Positions 15,274 to 23,415 are shown, numbered from the stretch's first letter. The stretch is DNA of 64,000 bases from an uncultured Eubacteriales bacterium (GCA_900548005.1 URIZ01000001.1:62001-126000); one strand, 5' to 3'. A program made the numbers and translations. Notes: generated from the sequence alone by a model not told the origin.

Positions 15274-16387
15274 ACATATCTATACGGCAGAGTCGGTGAC
15301 TTGCGGTCACCCCGACAAACTTGCAGACCTTATTGCGGACAGCATTCTCGATGCGTGTCTGGAACAAGACGAAGACAGCAGAGTGGCTTGCGAAGTAATG
15401 CTTGCCCATAACAAATGCTTTATTGCCGGGGAGATTACGACCAAGGCGAAAGTCGACTACGAATACATTGCAAGGTGTGTTATTGCCGAAGTCGGCTACG
15501 ATGCAAACGACATCGAATACGAAGTTCGCATTCATAAGCAGAGCGCGGACATTGCGGGTGCGGTCGGCAAGAAAGAACAGGGGGCAGGAGACCAAGGCAT
15601 CGTCTATGGTTATGCGTCAAGCGAAACCTTAAACTATATGCCGCTCCCGGTGGAACTCGCTCATCGATTGACCGATAGACTTACCGAATGTCGCATTAAC
15701 GGTGTTATAGCGGGACTTTTGCCCGATGGTAAGAGCCAAGTGTCGGTAGAGTATGACGGGGACAGGTTCTCTCGAATCGTGTCCATCGTTGTGTCGGCAC
15801 AGCACCGAGAAGACAAACCGCTCGATGAACTGACAACGGAGATTAAGGAAAAGGTAATTGCTCCCGTTTTTGCGGAGTACGACATTTCCAAAACCGAAAT
15901 CCTTGTCAATCCGTCAGGTCGATTCGTAATCGGCGGGTTCGTTGCAGATACAGGACTGACCGGGCGAAAACTTATGGTAGATACCTATGGCGGAATCGCT
16001 CATAACGGCGGTGGAGCGATGAGCGGTAAAGACGCAAGCAAGGTAGATAGAAGCGGCGCATATCTTGCAAGGTACATTGCAAAGAACGTCGTTGCATCGA
16101 ACCTTGCAGAGAAGTGCGAAGTCGCGCTTTCTTATGCTATCGGTGTTCCTAAACCGACCAGCGTTGACGTCAATACCTTTTACACGGGAACGGTCAGTGA
16201 AGTTCTCATCAAGAAAGCAATCGAAAAGGTCTTTGACCTTTCGGTGGCGGGAACGATTGAAAAACTCGACCTTAAGAAACCCGTATATGCACAGACGGCA
16301 GTTGGCGGACATTTCGGAAAAGACTTCCTTGCTTGGGAACTCGTAGATAAAGCGGAGGAACTAAACGATGCCGTCAGCAAGGGATAA
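15266..16387 (+). CDS. metK: S-adenosylmethionine synthetase (phage-encoded)
   Basis: 373 residues, slightly shorter than typical bacterial MetK (about 380-400). All signature regions are visible: ESVTCGHPDKLADLIADSIL at the N-terminus, the GAGDQGIVYGY hexapeptide region, and the P-loop-like GGGAMSGKDASKVDRSGAY. It makes SAM from methionine and ATP, the methyl donor for the two phage DNA methyltransferases. It starts within the end of the cytosine methyltransferase gene and overlaps the sigma gene by 20 bases, so it is a real member of a coupled cassette rather than a host remnant. Residues needed for catalysis appear intact. Confidence 0.92.
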   Translation: MIKHIYTAESVTCGHPDKLADLIADSILDACLEQDEDSRVACEVMLAHNKCFIAGEITTKAKVDYEYIARCVIAEVGYDANDIEYEVRIHKQSADIAGAVGKKEQGAGDQGIVYGYASSETLNYMPLPVELAHRLTDRLTECRINGVIAGLLPDGKSQVSVEYDGDRFSRIVSIVVSAQHREDKPLDELTTEIKEKVIAPVFAEYDISKTEILVNPSGRFVIGGFVADTGLTGRKLMVDTYGGIAHNGGGAMSGKDASKVDRSGAYLARYIAKNVVASNLAEKCEVALSYAIGVPKPTSVDVNTFYTGTVSEVLIKKAIEKVFDLSVAGTIEKLDLKKPVYAQTAVGGHFGKDFLAWELVDKAEELNDAVSKG

Positions 16388-16892
16388 ACTCATAACGGAC
16401 AATATGCGACTCGTCTACCATATGTACGGAAAAATCGGTGATGGTCCCATAAAAGAAAACTACAAGGAAGACATCATCTCCGAGGGAATGCTCGGACTAT
16501 GCAAGGCGGCGGACACCTTTGACGAAAGCAGGGGTGTCCGATTCAGTACATACGCGGCTATGTGCATACGGAACGCAATGCTGATGTTTATCCGAAAAAC
16601 GAGCAAACACTATCCGCACGAAGTATCGCTGAACATGGTAATAGGCAGGGACGCCGAAGACAGCGTACTTACTCTTGCCGACGTCATAGAAGACGAAAGC
16701 CAAAGCGAAGATGAAATCATCACTCGAATTATGCTAAAAGAGTTCGAGGAAAAACAAACCCCGAAAGACCAAAGAATACTTCGAGAGATACGTCAAGGAA
16801 AGAGACAAAGAGAAATCGGTGAAATTGTGGGAATGAGTCAAGCACAGGTTTCAAGGCGAATTCGCAAAATGCGGGAAAAGTTTCGAAATTGA
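16368..16892 (+). CDS. Phage-encoded sigma-70-family sigma factor
   Basis: 174 residues. Region 2 is clear: DIISEGMLGLCKAADTFDES, then RGVRFSTYAAMCIRNAMLMF (core-binding 2.2 and -10-recognising 2.4 type). Region 4 is RILREIRQGKRQREIGEIVG followed by MSQAQVSRRIRKMREKF, an HTH. A short acidic linker replaces region 3, as in group 3/4 factors. It overlaps metK by 20 bases. Directly after its stop is the first of five sites sharing CTGGRCTYT and CGGTAT at fixed spacing, so it probably directs RNA polymerase to phage late promoters. The CGGTAT half resembles the -10 of sigma-B-type factors. Sigma identity is confident; its regulon is inferred. Confidence 0.85.
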   Translation: MPSARDKLITDNMRLVYHMYGKIGDGPIKENYKEDIISEGMLGLCKAADTFDESRGVRFSTYAAMCIRNAMLMFIRKTSKHYPHEVSLNMVIGRDAEDSVLTLADVIEDESQSEDEIITRIMLKEFEEKQTPKDQRILREIRQGKRQREIGEIVGMSQAQVSRRIRKMREKFRN

Positions 16893-16903
16893 CAAATTAT
16901 ATA

Positions 16904-16935
16904 CTGGACTTTCGATCGCCTTTACGGTATTTTGT
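16904..16935 (+). promoter_or_regulatory. Late promoter-like site A (before the terL operon)
   Basis: CTGGACTTT at 16904-16912 and CGGTAT at 16925-16930 (start-to-start 21 bp), then TTTTGT. It begins 12 bases after the sigma-factor stop and 56 before the next ATG (16960). First of five matching sites. Confidence 0.65.
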
Positions 16936-16959
16936 TTGACTTGATAGGAGGTGACAACT

Positions 16960-17172
16960 ATGAACAAACCAAGGGTTGAAATCCATAGTCAAGGTCCGGA
17001 AGGGAACATTTACTTCATTATCGGAAAAGCAAGGGACGCACTCCGCAAGGCGAGACGAATCAGCGACTACAACGATATGTGGGAGAGGGTGCAAAACTGC
17101 GGAAGTTACACGGCGGCGCTTGCCGAAATCCGCAAAACGGTAGACCTTATCGACCTTGACGGGGCGGTTTAA
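16960..17172 (+). CDS. Small hypothetical phage protein
   Basis: 70 residues from ATG 16960, after an excellent AGGAGGTGA ribosome site. A GTG at 16951 lies inside that site and is not used. The sequence (YFIIGKARDALRKARRISDY, CGSYTAALAEIRKTVDLIDL) looks helical and soluble; a similar small protein with this pattern often sits just before terL in related elements, but no function is known. First gene behind promoter-like site A. Confidence 0.55.
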   Translation: MNKPRVEIHSQGPEGNIYFIIGKARDALRKARRISDYNDMWERVQNCGSYTAALAEIRKTVDLIDLDGAV

Positions 17173-17182
17173 TAACAAATAA

Positions 17183-17214
17183 GACAAGGAGAGAGCAATG
17201 TCTCTCTTCTTGTC
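17183..17214 (+). promoter_or_regulatory. Hairpin with embedded short leader frame upstream of terL
   Basis: GACAAG+GAGAGA (17183-17194) pairs with TCTCTC+CTTGTC (17201-17206, 17209-17214; 2-base bulge). AAGGAG in the 5' arm lies 6 bases before an ATG at 17198 that would encode a 16-residue leader overlapping the terL start. It may be a translational coupler or weak attenuator. Pairing is seen; function is inferred. Confidence 0.35.
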
Positions 17215-17229
17215 GTTTATGGAGGTTGA

Positions 17230-18816
17230 ATGGGAGAGAGTAAGATAATTACAAAACCAAACGGCGAACTATTCAACCCTGACCTTGCACAAAGGGCAAT
17301 CACATTTATCAATATGCTCAAGCACACCAAAGGGGAATGGCACGGCAAGAACTTTGACTTGTTGCCGTGGCAAACCAAGATTATATCGGACGTATTCGGG
17401 ACCGTAAAGCCAAACGGATACCGACAATACAATACAGCCTATGTCGAAATACCGAAAAAACAGGGCAAGTCCGAACTCGCCGCCGCTGTCGCACTTTATC
17501 TCCTTGCGGGTGACGGCGAGTGGGGTGCTGAAGTATATGGATGTGCAGCCGACAGACAACAGGCATCGATTGTTTTCGATGTCGCTTGTCAGATGGTAGA
17601 GCAATGCCCGGCACTAAAAAAGAGAATCAAGCCGATAATTTCGCAAAAGCGGCTCGTGTATTTGCCACTTAACTCGTTCTATCAGGTTCTTTCGGCAGAG
17701 TCCTATACCAAACACGGACTCAACGTTCACGGCGTCATATTCGATGAGCTACACGCACAGCCGAACCGAGCATTATACGACGTAATGCTACACGGCTCCG
17801 GTGACGCACGAAAGCAACCGCTTTTCTTTTTGATAACGACAGCCGGGACGGATCGTAACTCGATATGTTGGGAAGTCCATTCCAAAGCCAAAGACATCAT
17901 AGAAGGACGAAAGCACGACAAATCGTTCTATCCGGTCATATACGGAGCGGAAGACGATGACGATTGGGGAGATGAAAAGGTGTGGTATAAAGCCAACCCG
18001 TCTCTTGGTGTTACGGTCGATATAGACAAACTGAAAACGGCATTCAACTCGGCAAAAGAGAATCCCGCCGAAGAGAACTTGTTCAGACAACTGCGACTCA
18101 ATCAATGGGTAAAACAGAACGTGCGGTGGATGCCGATGGACGCTTGGGATAAATGTGATTTTGCGGTAAATGCGGAGAAACTTCTCGGCAGAGAGTGCTA
18201 CGGCGGACTTGACCTTTCGTCAAGCACCGACATAACGGCATTTGTGTTGGTGTTTCCACCGACAGCCGATGACGATAAATACAGCATTCTTCCGTACTTT
18301 TGGATACCAGAAGATACGATAGATTTGCGAGTAAGACGCGACCACGTTCCATACGATACTTGGCTCGGTCGTGGACAGGTAATCGCCACGGAAGGCAACG
18401 TCATCCACTACGGATACATTGAGAACTTCATCGAAGACCTCGGCACAAAATACCATATCAAAGAGATTGCTTTCGACAGGTGGGGAGCGGTGCAGATGGT
18501 GCAAAACTTGGAAGGAATGGGGTTCACGGTCGTGCCGTTCGGTCAGGGTTTTAAGGATATGAGTCCGCCGACAAAGGAATTGATGAAACTCGTGTTGGAG
18601 CAGAAGATAGCGCACGGCGGGAATGTACCGCTCCGATGGATGATGGATAACGTGTATGTCCGCACCGACCCGGCAGGAAACATCAAGATGGACAAAGAAA
18701 AGTCTACCGAACGAATAGACGGCGCGGTTGCGACCGTTATGGCACTTGACCGAGCAATCCGAAACGAAGGCTCGATCGATAGCGTATATAACGAACGCGG
18801 AATTATCGTGATATAA
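17230..18816 (+). CDS. terL: Phage terminase large subunit (HK97/Terminase_1 type)
   Basis: 528 residues. ATPase domain: Walker A IPKKQGKSE (residues 74-82), Walker B VIFDELHA (about 170-177), coupling motif ITTAGTD. Nuclease domain: acidic residues in GGLDLSSSTDITAF and near the C-terminus RIDGAVATVMALD. It is the motor that cuts and translocates DNA into the prohead. ATG 17230 follows TGGAGGTTGA. It is separated from terS by 3.8 kb of inserted modification/sigma genes and from portal by 5.9 kb. Complete and of usual length. Confidence 0.93.
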   Translation: MGESKIITKPNGELFNPDLAQRAITFINMLKHTKGEWHGKNFDLLPWQTKIISDVFGTVKPNGYRQYNTAYVEIPKKQGKSELAAAVALYLLAGDGEWGAEVYGCAADRQQASIVFDVACQMVEQCPALKKRIKPIISQKRLVYLPLNSFYQVLSAESYTKHGLNVHGVIFDELHAQPNRALYDVMLHGSGDARKQPLFFLITTAGTDRNSICWEVHSKAKDIIEGRKHDKSFYPVIYGAEDDDDWGDEKVWYKANPSLGVTVDIDKLKTAFNSAKENPAEENLFRQLRLNQWVKQNVRWMPMDAWDKCDFAVNAEKLLGRECYGGLDLSSSTDITAFVLVFPPTADDDKYSILPYFWIPEDTIDLRVRRDHVPYDTWLGRGQVIATEGNVIHYGYIENFIEDLGTKYHIKEIAFDRWGAVQMVQNLEGMGFTVVPFGQGFKDMSPPTKELMKLVLEQKIAHGGNVPLRWMMDNVYVRTDPAGNIKMDKEKSTERIDGAVATVMALDRAIRNEGSIDSVYNERGIIVI

Positions 18817-18827
18817 GAATTGGCACT

Positions 18828-18998
18828 ATGCGAGACTGCAAAAAGTGCAAAAATGACACCTTCGGAGTCAGAAAAAAGTGCCATTTTCTCATTCAAATAG
18901 AAGAAAGTGAGAAAATATTTCTCATTGAAGTGCCGAAAAAAGAGAAAAACAAAGCAAATTATATCGCAAATCGAGTCGATGGCGGAATAAACTATTGA
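18828..18998 (+). CDS. Possible 56-residue cysteine-containing small protein
   Basis: An open frame begins at ATG 18828, 12 bases after the terL stop, and runs 56 residues (CKKCKND near the start, then FLIQIEESEKIFLIEVPKKE). The alternating polar/hydrophobic pattern looks protein-like, and a CxxC is present with one further Cys. No good ribosome site is seen, and its stop overlaps the -35 box of the next promoter. It may be a genuine small gene or a remnant left by the cargo insertion. Confidence 0.3.
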   Translation: MRDCKKCKNDTFGVRKKCHFLIQIEESEKIFLIEVPKKEKNKANYIANRVDGGINY

Positions 18999-19023
18999 CA
19001 ATTAGGCTATCATTTGATATAAT
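18995..19023 (+). promoter_or_regulatory. Consensus host-type promoter of the DUF3990 cargo pair
   Basis: TTGACA 18995-19000 and TATAAT 19018-19023 with 17-bp spacing. It resembles the promoter at 20339 beyond the boxes (both begin TTGACAATNAGG), which suggests that the two cargo units share an origin or control. Confidence 0.85.
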
Positions 19024-19053
19024 ATAGAAAACAACAAGTGATAGGTGATTGCT

Positions 19054-19899
19054 ATGGATAAACTTATAAAAGCCATAAGACAAAGCGCAGGAATGAACCA
19101 AGAGCAGTTTGCAAAGGCTCTCGGAACGACGGCATTGTCTATCAATCGGTGGGAGAATGGGAAAACGCAGCCGAATAAGATGGCGCAAACGCAATTATTC
19201 GAGTTTTGTAAGAAGAACAATATCGACCTATTCGACTACATTGCAAAGCAGGTAAAGCGTGATGCGGACGATAATAGGTTAATTGTTTATCACGGCTCAA
19301 AGAAAGGCATCACTGGCAAGATCAAACCGATAAGCCGTGAGTCGTGCGACTTCGGAAAAGGGTTCTATCTCGGTACTGACCCTGCACAGCCTTTAACCTT
19401 AATATGCGATGAAGACAAACCGATCCTTTACACGATGAAACTCGACCTAACAGGACTAAAAGTCTTGAAAGTCGAAATGAACCTCGAATGGGCAATGCTG
19501 ATTGCTTATTATCGCGGGTATATGGACGAAGTAAAAGGGAGTGAGATCTACAAGAAGTACGAAAGGTTGGCTGACGGATACGATGTGATACTCGGCTACA
19601 TCGCCAACGATCGTATGTATCGAGTGATGAAGAGTTTTTTCGAAAAGGAAATAACCGATGTGGCACTAATTCATAGCCTTTCGGCATTAGACCTTGGTCG
19701 TCAGTATGTTTGTAAAACAGCAAAAGCGTGCGACCAACTCGAAATCGTAGACAAGAAAGAATTGACATCCCTTGAATTGGCAATACTCCGAGATAAGAGT
19801 ATTGTCAGAAGACAAGAGGGAATAGACCTTACGGAAGAGATACTGCTGAAATATCGTAGAGAAGGAAAATTCTTCGACGAAATCTTGAGAGGTGAGTGA
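19054..19899 (+). CDS. XRE-HTH fused to DUF3990 (ADP-ribosyltransferase-like) domain
   Basis: 281 residues. Residues 1-70 are an XRE helix-turn-helix (MNQEQFAKALGTTALSINRW). Residues 75-240 match DUF3990: LIVYHGSKKGITGKIKP, then CDFGKGFYLGTDPAQPLTL, a layout related to the ART (ADP-ribosyltransferase) fold in which the H of YHGS and the downstream Y/E positions are functional. The gene has its own consensus promoter and a partner gene 1 base after its stop. I infer a self-regulated toxin-antitoxin-like or defence module carried as prophage cargo; toxicity is not shown. Start 19054 follows ATAGGTG; a GTG at 19045 is an alternative. Confidence 0.75.
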   Translation: MDKLIKAIRQSAGMNQEQFAKALGTTALSINRWENGKTQPNKMAQTQLFEFCKKNNIDLFDYIAKQVKRDADDNRLIVYHGSKKGITGKIKPISRESCDFGKGFYLGTDPAQPLTLICDEDKPILYTMKLDLTGLKVLKVEMNLEWAMLIAYYRGYMDEVKGSEIYKKYERLADGYDVILGYIANDRMYRVMKSFFEKEITDVALIHSLSALDLGRQYVCKTAKACDQLEIVDKKELTSLELAILRDKSIVRRQEGIDLTEEILLKYRREGKFFDEILRGE

Positions 19900-19900
19900 T

Positions 19901-20326
19901 ATGAGCGACAGTTTACAATCGGCACTTTCGGATATGCAAGGGCAATTGTTCGAGATGTCTATCGAAAAAGGTTTGGATAGTGAAACCTTTATAAAGGCTT
20001 TTATGCTGTCAGACATAGCGAGCGACCTTGACTCGGAATTCAACCATATGCAATGGGCAGGCAAAGAGTACATTATGGAGCGTATTCTTGACGAGCTCAA
20101 AGACAAGTTGAAAACGGGCGGAGAGATATACGACCGAGAAACGATGTATTGGACGGGGTATGTTTATCGCAGATGGCATTATTATACGGGTGAAAGCAGT
20201 AAAGAGATTTACAAGCAAGCGCCCGCAAAAACGATGCGGATAACCTATTTCCCATATCACACAATGAGTGTGGAGATGGCGATAGACAGATTGAAAGAAT
20301 CGTACCAAGAAAAACACAAAAAATAG
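19901..20326 (+). CDS. Partner protein of the HTH-DUF3990 gene
   Basis: 141 residues from ATG 19901 after AGAGGTGAGTG. Mostly helical and acidic in its N-terminal half, ending in a basic segment (RLKESYQEKHKK). FIKAFMLSDIASDLDSEF, then MYWTGYVYRRWHYYTGESS, is similar in type to the small proteins (DUF3791-like and others) encoded next to DUF3990 genes. It has no promoter of its own, so it is co-expressed with the HTH-DUF3990 gene and could be the antitoxin or a delivery partner. No firm family match. Confidence 0.5.
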   Translation: MSDSLQSALSDMQGQLFEMSIEKGLDSETFIKAFMLSDIASDLDSEFNHMQWAGKEYIMERILDELKDKLKTGGEIYDRETMYWTGYVYRRWHYYTGESSKEIYKQAPAKTMRITYFPYHTMSVEMAIDRLKESYQEKHKK

Positions 20327-20338
20327 TGGCATAAAATC

Positions 20339-20367
20339 TTGACAATCAGGGTTTGATTGGATATAAT
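20339..20367 (+). promoter_or_regulatory. Consensus host-type promoter of the nucleotidyltransferase gene
   Basis: TTGACA 20339-20344, 17-bp spacer, TATAAT 20362-20367. It begins 13 bases after the previous stop. Near-copy of the 18995 promoter. Confidence 0.85.
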
Positions 20368-20433
20368 AGTCCGATTTGGTGCGATAGATACCGAATGGGC
20401 GGCTTGGGATAATAAATTTGGGAGGTAGATAGT

Positions 20434-21075
20434 ATGCACGATTTTTGCTATGTATCTAAAAAAGAAGTGGCCCCGGTAAAAGCGGAGTTGTTAGACATTA
20501 TCCACGAAGTACAGGATGCTGTAAGAGACGATTTCACTTTTCAATTCACCTTTATAGGTAGTTCGAGTAGGAACATGATTACCTATGATAGGAAGTCAAA
20601 CATCGGTTTCGATTTCGATGTCAACATTGAAGTCAACGATGATGACGAAAACTATGAACCAAAGGAAATCCGAACAATCATCCGAAAGGCTTTGGATAAG
20701 GTAGCAAGGCAGTATGGCTATGATTATTGTGAAGACTCCACTCGCGTACTCACGATAAAAAAGAAAGATAGGCCGAACTCAAGGATCATTCATAGTTGCG
20801 ATTTTGCAATCGTCAATAATTGCGGTGGTGGAAGACAGCAGTATATTCGATACAACAAGGATCATCAAACTTATACTTGGGAATACCAAGGCGGCGGCTT
20901 TGAAACGTTGCCAGACAAGATAGATTGGTTGAATGAAAACGGATACTGGGGAGAGCTACGGGACTATTACATAGAAAAGAAAAACACCAATAGCAACCCG
21001 CAAAAGCACTCTCGGTCGATATATGCCGAAGCAATAACCGAAATGTGCCAGAAACAAGGCTATTTCGAAGAGTAA
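20434..21075 (+). CDS. Nucleotidyltransferase-like (pol-beta fold) cargo protein
   Basis: 213 residues. FTFIGSSSRNMITYDRKSNI holds the GS motif of pol-beta-type nucleotidyltransferases; the paired acidic motif follows at GFDFDVNIEV, and a third acidic site may be HSCDFAIVNN. The rest (WEYQGGGFETLPDKIDWLNE) is family-specific. Such stand-alone enzymes in mobile elements act as toxins, defence effectors or RNA/nucleotide-modifying enzymes; the substrate here is unknown. It is a single-gene unit with its own consensus promoter and terminator, typical of a prophage moron. Ribosome site GGGAGGTAGATAGT. Confidence 0.7.
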   Translation: MHDFCYVSKKEVAPVKAELLDIIHEVQDAVRDDFTFQFTFIGSSSRNMITYDRKSNIGFDFDVNIEVNDDDENYEPKEIRTIIRKALDKVARQYGYDYCEDSTRVLTIKKKDRPNSRIIHSCDFAIVNNCGGGRQQYIRYNKDHQTYTWEYQGGGFETLPDKIDWLNENGYWGELRDYYIEKKNTNSNPQKHSRSIYAEAITEMCQKQGYFEE

Positions 21076-21092
21076 ACAACAGAATAGAAAAC

Positions 21093-21125
21093 AAAAACCG
21101 TACTCAAACCGAGTGCGGTTTTTTC
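21093..21125 (+). terminator. Terminator closing the cargo region
   Basis: AACCGTACTC (21096-21105) pairs with GAGTGCGGTT (21111-21120, one G-U pair), flanked by AAAAA and TTTTTT. Confidence 0.8.
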
Positions 21126-21147
21126 ATACCCAAAACAGGAGGAATGA

Positions 21148-22464
21148 ATGGAAATAGAGAGAAGAAAGGTGGACGAACTCAAAGCCGCCGAGTACAATCC
21201 TCGTAAGGACTTGCGACCGGGCGATGCCGAGTACGAGAAGCTCAAACGAAGTATTCAAGAGTTCGGATATGTCGAACCCGTTATATGGAACAAGCGAACG
21301 GGAACGGTTGTCGGCGGTCACCAAAGATTAAAGGTGATGAAAGACCTTGGCTACGAAGAAGTCGATTGCGTGGTGGTTGACCTTGACGAAAAGAAAGAAA
21401 AGGCACTCAACATCGCACTGAACAAAATCAGCGGCGAGTGGGATAACGACCTGTTGGCAAACCTTTTGAAAGACCTTGACGGGAGCGGTTATGATATCAC
21501 TCTCACGGGTTTTGACCTTGCCGAAGCACAGGAACTGTTTGGTAGCGGCAGTATGGAGAACGTCCACGAAGACGATTTCGATGCCGAAACAGCAATAGAA
21601 GAGATTGCCGAACCGAAGACCAAACGCGGCGATCTATGGATACTCGGACAGCACCGACTGCTTTGTGGCGATTGCACCCAAAAGGAAGACGTGGCAAAGG
21701 TCTTGGAAGACAAGTATGCCGATGTTATGGTAACCGATCCGCCGTATAATGTGGACTACGGTGGAACGATAAACGGGAAAGACAGAAACATAGCAAACGA
21801 CAATCTCTCTGAAGACGAGTTCTACCAGTTCCTTTTGAGTTTTTACAAGGCGGCGGAAGCGAACTTGAAAAAGGGCGCACCCGTGTATGTGTTCCACAGC
21901 ACGAAAGAATCTGTAAACTTCATCAAGGCGATGGTGAACGCGGGTTTCAAATATGCGCAAACCCTTGTGTGGTACAAGAACCATTTTACACTTGGTAGAC
22001 AGGACTATCAGTGGATACACGAGCCTATCCTATACGGATGGAAAGAGGGTGCCGGGCATTACTTCATCAACGACAGAACGCTCTCAACGGTCTATGAAGA
22101 CGTGAGGCTAAATGCAAGGAAAATGAGCAAAGCCGACCTTGTGGACTTTATCGATAAATTGTTCGAGCAACCGACTTCGGTCATTCTCGACAATAAGCCG
22201 TCCAAGTCCGCCGATCATCCGACAATGAAGCCGATAACCCTTTGTGCTAAGCTCATCTACAACAGCAGCCACGAAGGGGATACCGTGCTTGAACCATTCG
22301 GCGGTAGCGGTTCGACCTTGGTGGCGGCGGAACAACTGAACCGCAAATGCTGTGCCATAGAGCTCGAACCGAAGTATTGCGATGTCATTGTCAGACGATA
22401 CAAGGAACTCTGCCCGGCGGTGCAGGTAAAACATATCCGTGATGGTGTCGAAATCTACGATTAA
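21148..22464 (+). CDS. ParB-like domain fused to site-specific DNA (adenine) methyltransferase
   Basis: 438 residues. Residues 1-100 are a ParB/Srx-type nuclease-like domain (AAEYNPRKDLR, GYVEPVIWNKRTGTVVGGHQ). The C-terminal part is an amino-methyltransferase with motif IV DPPYNVDY (near residue 195) and motif I EPFGGSGSTLVAAE (near residue 390), the order expected for beta-class N6-adenine/N4-cytosine enzymes. Such fusions are common in phages and methylate phage DNA. Together with the cytosine enzyme and metK it makes three methylation-related genes in this prophage. ATG 21148 follows CAGGAGGAATGA. Confidence 0.9.
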   Translation: MEIERRKVDELKAAEYNPRKDLRPGDAEYEKLKRSIQEFGYVEPVIWNKRTGTVVGGHQRLKVMKDLGYEEVDCVVVDLDEKKEKALNIALNKISGEWDNDLLANLLKDLDGSGYDITLTGFDLAEAQELFGSGSMENVHEDDFDAETAIEEIAEPKTKRGDLWILGQHRLLCGDCTQKEDVAKVLEDKYADVMVTDPPYNVDYGGTINGKDRNIANDNLSEDEFYQFLLSFYKAAEANLKKGAPVYVFHSTKESVNFIKAMVNAGFKYAQTLVWYKNHFTLGRQDYQWIHEPILYGWKEGAGHYFINDRTLSTVYEDVRLNARKMSKADLVDFIDKLFEQPTSVILDNKPSKSADHPTMKPITLCAKLIYNSSHEGDTVLEPFGGSGSTLVAAEQLNRKCCAIELEPKYCDVIVRRYKELCPAVQVKHIRDGVEIYD

Positions 22465-22496
22465 ATGATAATTCTTTTGTTTCGGGGCATTTTCGT

Positions 22497-22528
22497 CTGG
22501 ACTTTCCTCGGCGAACGCGCTATTGTTT
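22497..22528 (+). promoter_or_regulatory. Late promoter-like site B
   Basis: CTGGACTTT at 22497-22505 and CGCTAT at 22518-22523 (21 bp start to start), then TGTTTG; preceded by TTTTCGT. It precedes ATG 22558 by 34 bases. The only one of the five with CGCTAT instead of CGGTAT. Confidence 0.55.
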
Positions 22529-22557
22529 GTGATACCAAATAAAAGGTGGAATAATCA

Positions 22558-22821
22558 ATGAGTTTAATCGAGAAAATCTATGACGGACAGAACATCGGGC
22601 GAGATGCCTACAAAGCCTTGTCCTCGTCCAAAAGAGAAGAAAGGCTGTATGCCAAACTGAAAGAAAGCCTATCCGAAGAGCAGATGACACTCCTTAACGA
22701 GTTTATGGAAGAAGTCATCGAACGAATGGGAAACGAACAGCAAAGGGCATATAGACTCGGCTTCCAAACGGGTATGAAGATAACCATTGAAGTGTACGAC
22801 CAAAAAACGGAGGAAGACTAA
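22558..22821 (+). CDS. Small helical phage protein (DUF6809-like)
   Basis: 87 residues, helical (MSLIEKIYDGQNIGRDAYKA, LYAKLKESLSEEQMTLLNEF, RAYRLGFQTGMKITIEV). This pattern matches a small protein found in prophages and ICEs of gut Bacillota (DUF6809-like); no function is known. First gene after promoter-like site B; its stop overlaps the start of the next gene by one base. Confidence 0.55.
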   Translation: MSLIEKIYDGQNIGRDAYKALSSSKREERLYAKLKESLSEEQMTLLNEFMEEVIERMGNEQQRAYRLGFQTGMKITIEVYDQKTEED

Positions 22822-23309
22822 TGGCAAGTATATTGGGATTTACCTTAAAAGGTATAAGAACCTTTCGAGGAAGGGACTGGGACGGAGTCCAAGGAAACAT
22901 CTACTACAAAGGTAAGAAAGTCGGATGGTATAACGACAGCGGTGACGGCGGAGTGGCTGACATCGACTTCGATGGAACAATCGAAGAAAGAAGAAAAATG
23001 GACGAACTACTCAAAGCCGCTGCGGTCGAATATTACAAGAGATATCCGATGACGGACATTTATGCGAATCTTCCGATAGATTCCGAACTTTTTATGTCGG
23101 CACTGGTGGGAATCATCGATGACGAAAAGGAATACAAAAAGGCGGTGAAAGGTGGATATACGAAACTCATTGTGTACACCGATCCTAAAACGCGGTTTCA
23201 GATGCTTGCCAAGTTCCCGACAACGGAGAGTATGGAAAAGTACATTGCGGAAAAGGGCATAACGGTAGAGAGAAAGTACGAGAAAATCGAAGATTTTACC
23301 ATCGAATAA
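22821..23309 (+). CDS. Hypothetical phage protein
   Basis: 162 residues. N-terminal half mixes strands and aromatic residues (IRTFRGRDWDGVQGNIYYKG, KKVGWYNDSGDGGVADIDFD); C-terminal half is helical with YTKLIVYTDPKTRFQMLAKF. No family recognised. It ends at a terminator (23308-23335), so genes 22558-23309 are a two-gene unit behind site B. Confidence 0.5.
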   Translation: MASILGFTLKGIRTFRGRDWDGVQGNIYYKGKKVGWYNDSGDGGVADIDFDGTIEERRKMDELLKAAAVEYYKRYPMTDIYANLPIDSELFMSALVGIIDDEKEYKKAVKGGYTKLIVYTDPKTRFQMLAKFPTTESMEKYIAEKGITVERKYEKIEDFTIE

Positions 23310-23333
23310 AGGGCAAAAACAAAGCCCTTTTTT
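23308..23333 (+). terminator. Terminator before late promoter-like site D
   Basis: AAAGGGC (23308-23314) pairs with GCCCTTT (23324-23330), loop of 9, followed by a T-run; it overlaps the stop codon of the preceding gene. Confidence 0.75.
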
Positions 23334-23334
23334 C

Positions 23335-23415
23335 TTTGTTAATTCTTTGTGTTTTAGCGTGTTTTCGCTGGGCTCTTTCGGTTGTTTACGGTATATTGTA
23401 GGTACAAAAACAAAG
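23335..23415 (+). repeat. 81-bp direct repeat, copy 1, carrying late promoter-like site D
   Basis: About 76 of 81 positions match the copy at 24029-24109. It contains TTTTCG, CTGGGCTCT (23368-23376) and CGGTAT (23389-23394), 21 bp start to start, then ATTGTAGGTACAAAAACAAAG. It directly follows a terminator and precedes ATG 23445. Confidence 0.75.

Noticed and set aside
16889..16912. Ordinary sigma-A promoter at site A (TTGACA at 16889-16894)
   Set aside because: TTGACA is part of the site A surroundings, but no TATAAT-like box lies 16-18 bp downstream; the CTGG/CGGTAT pair explains the site better.
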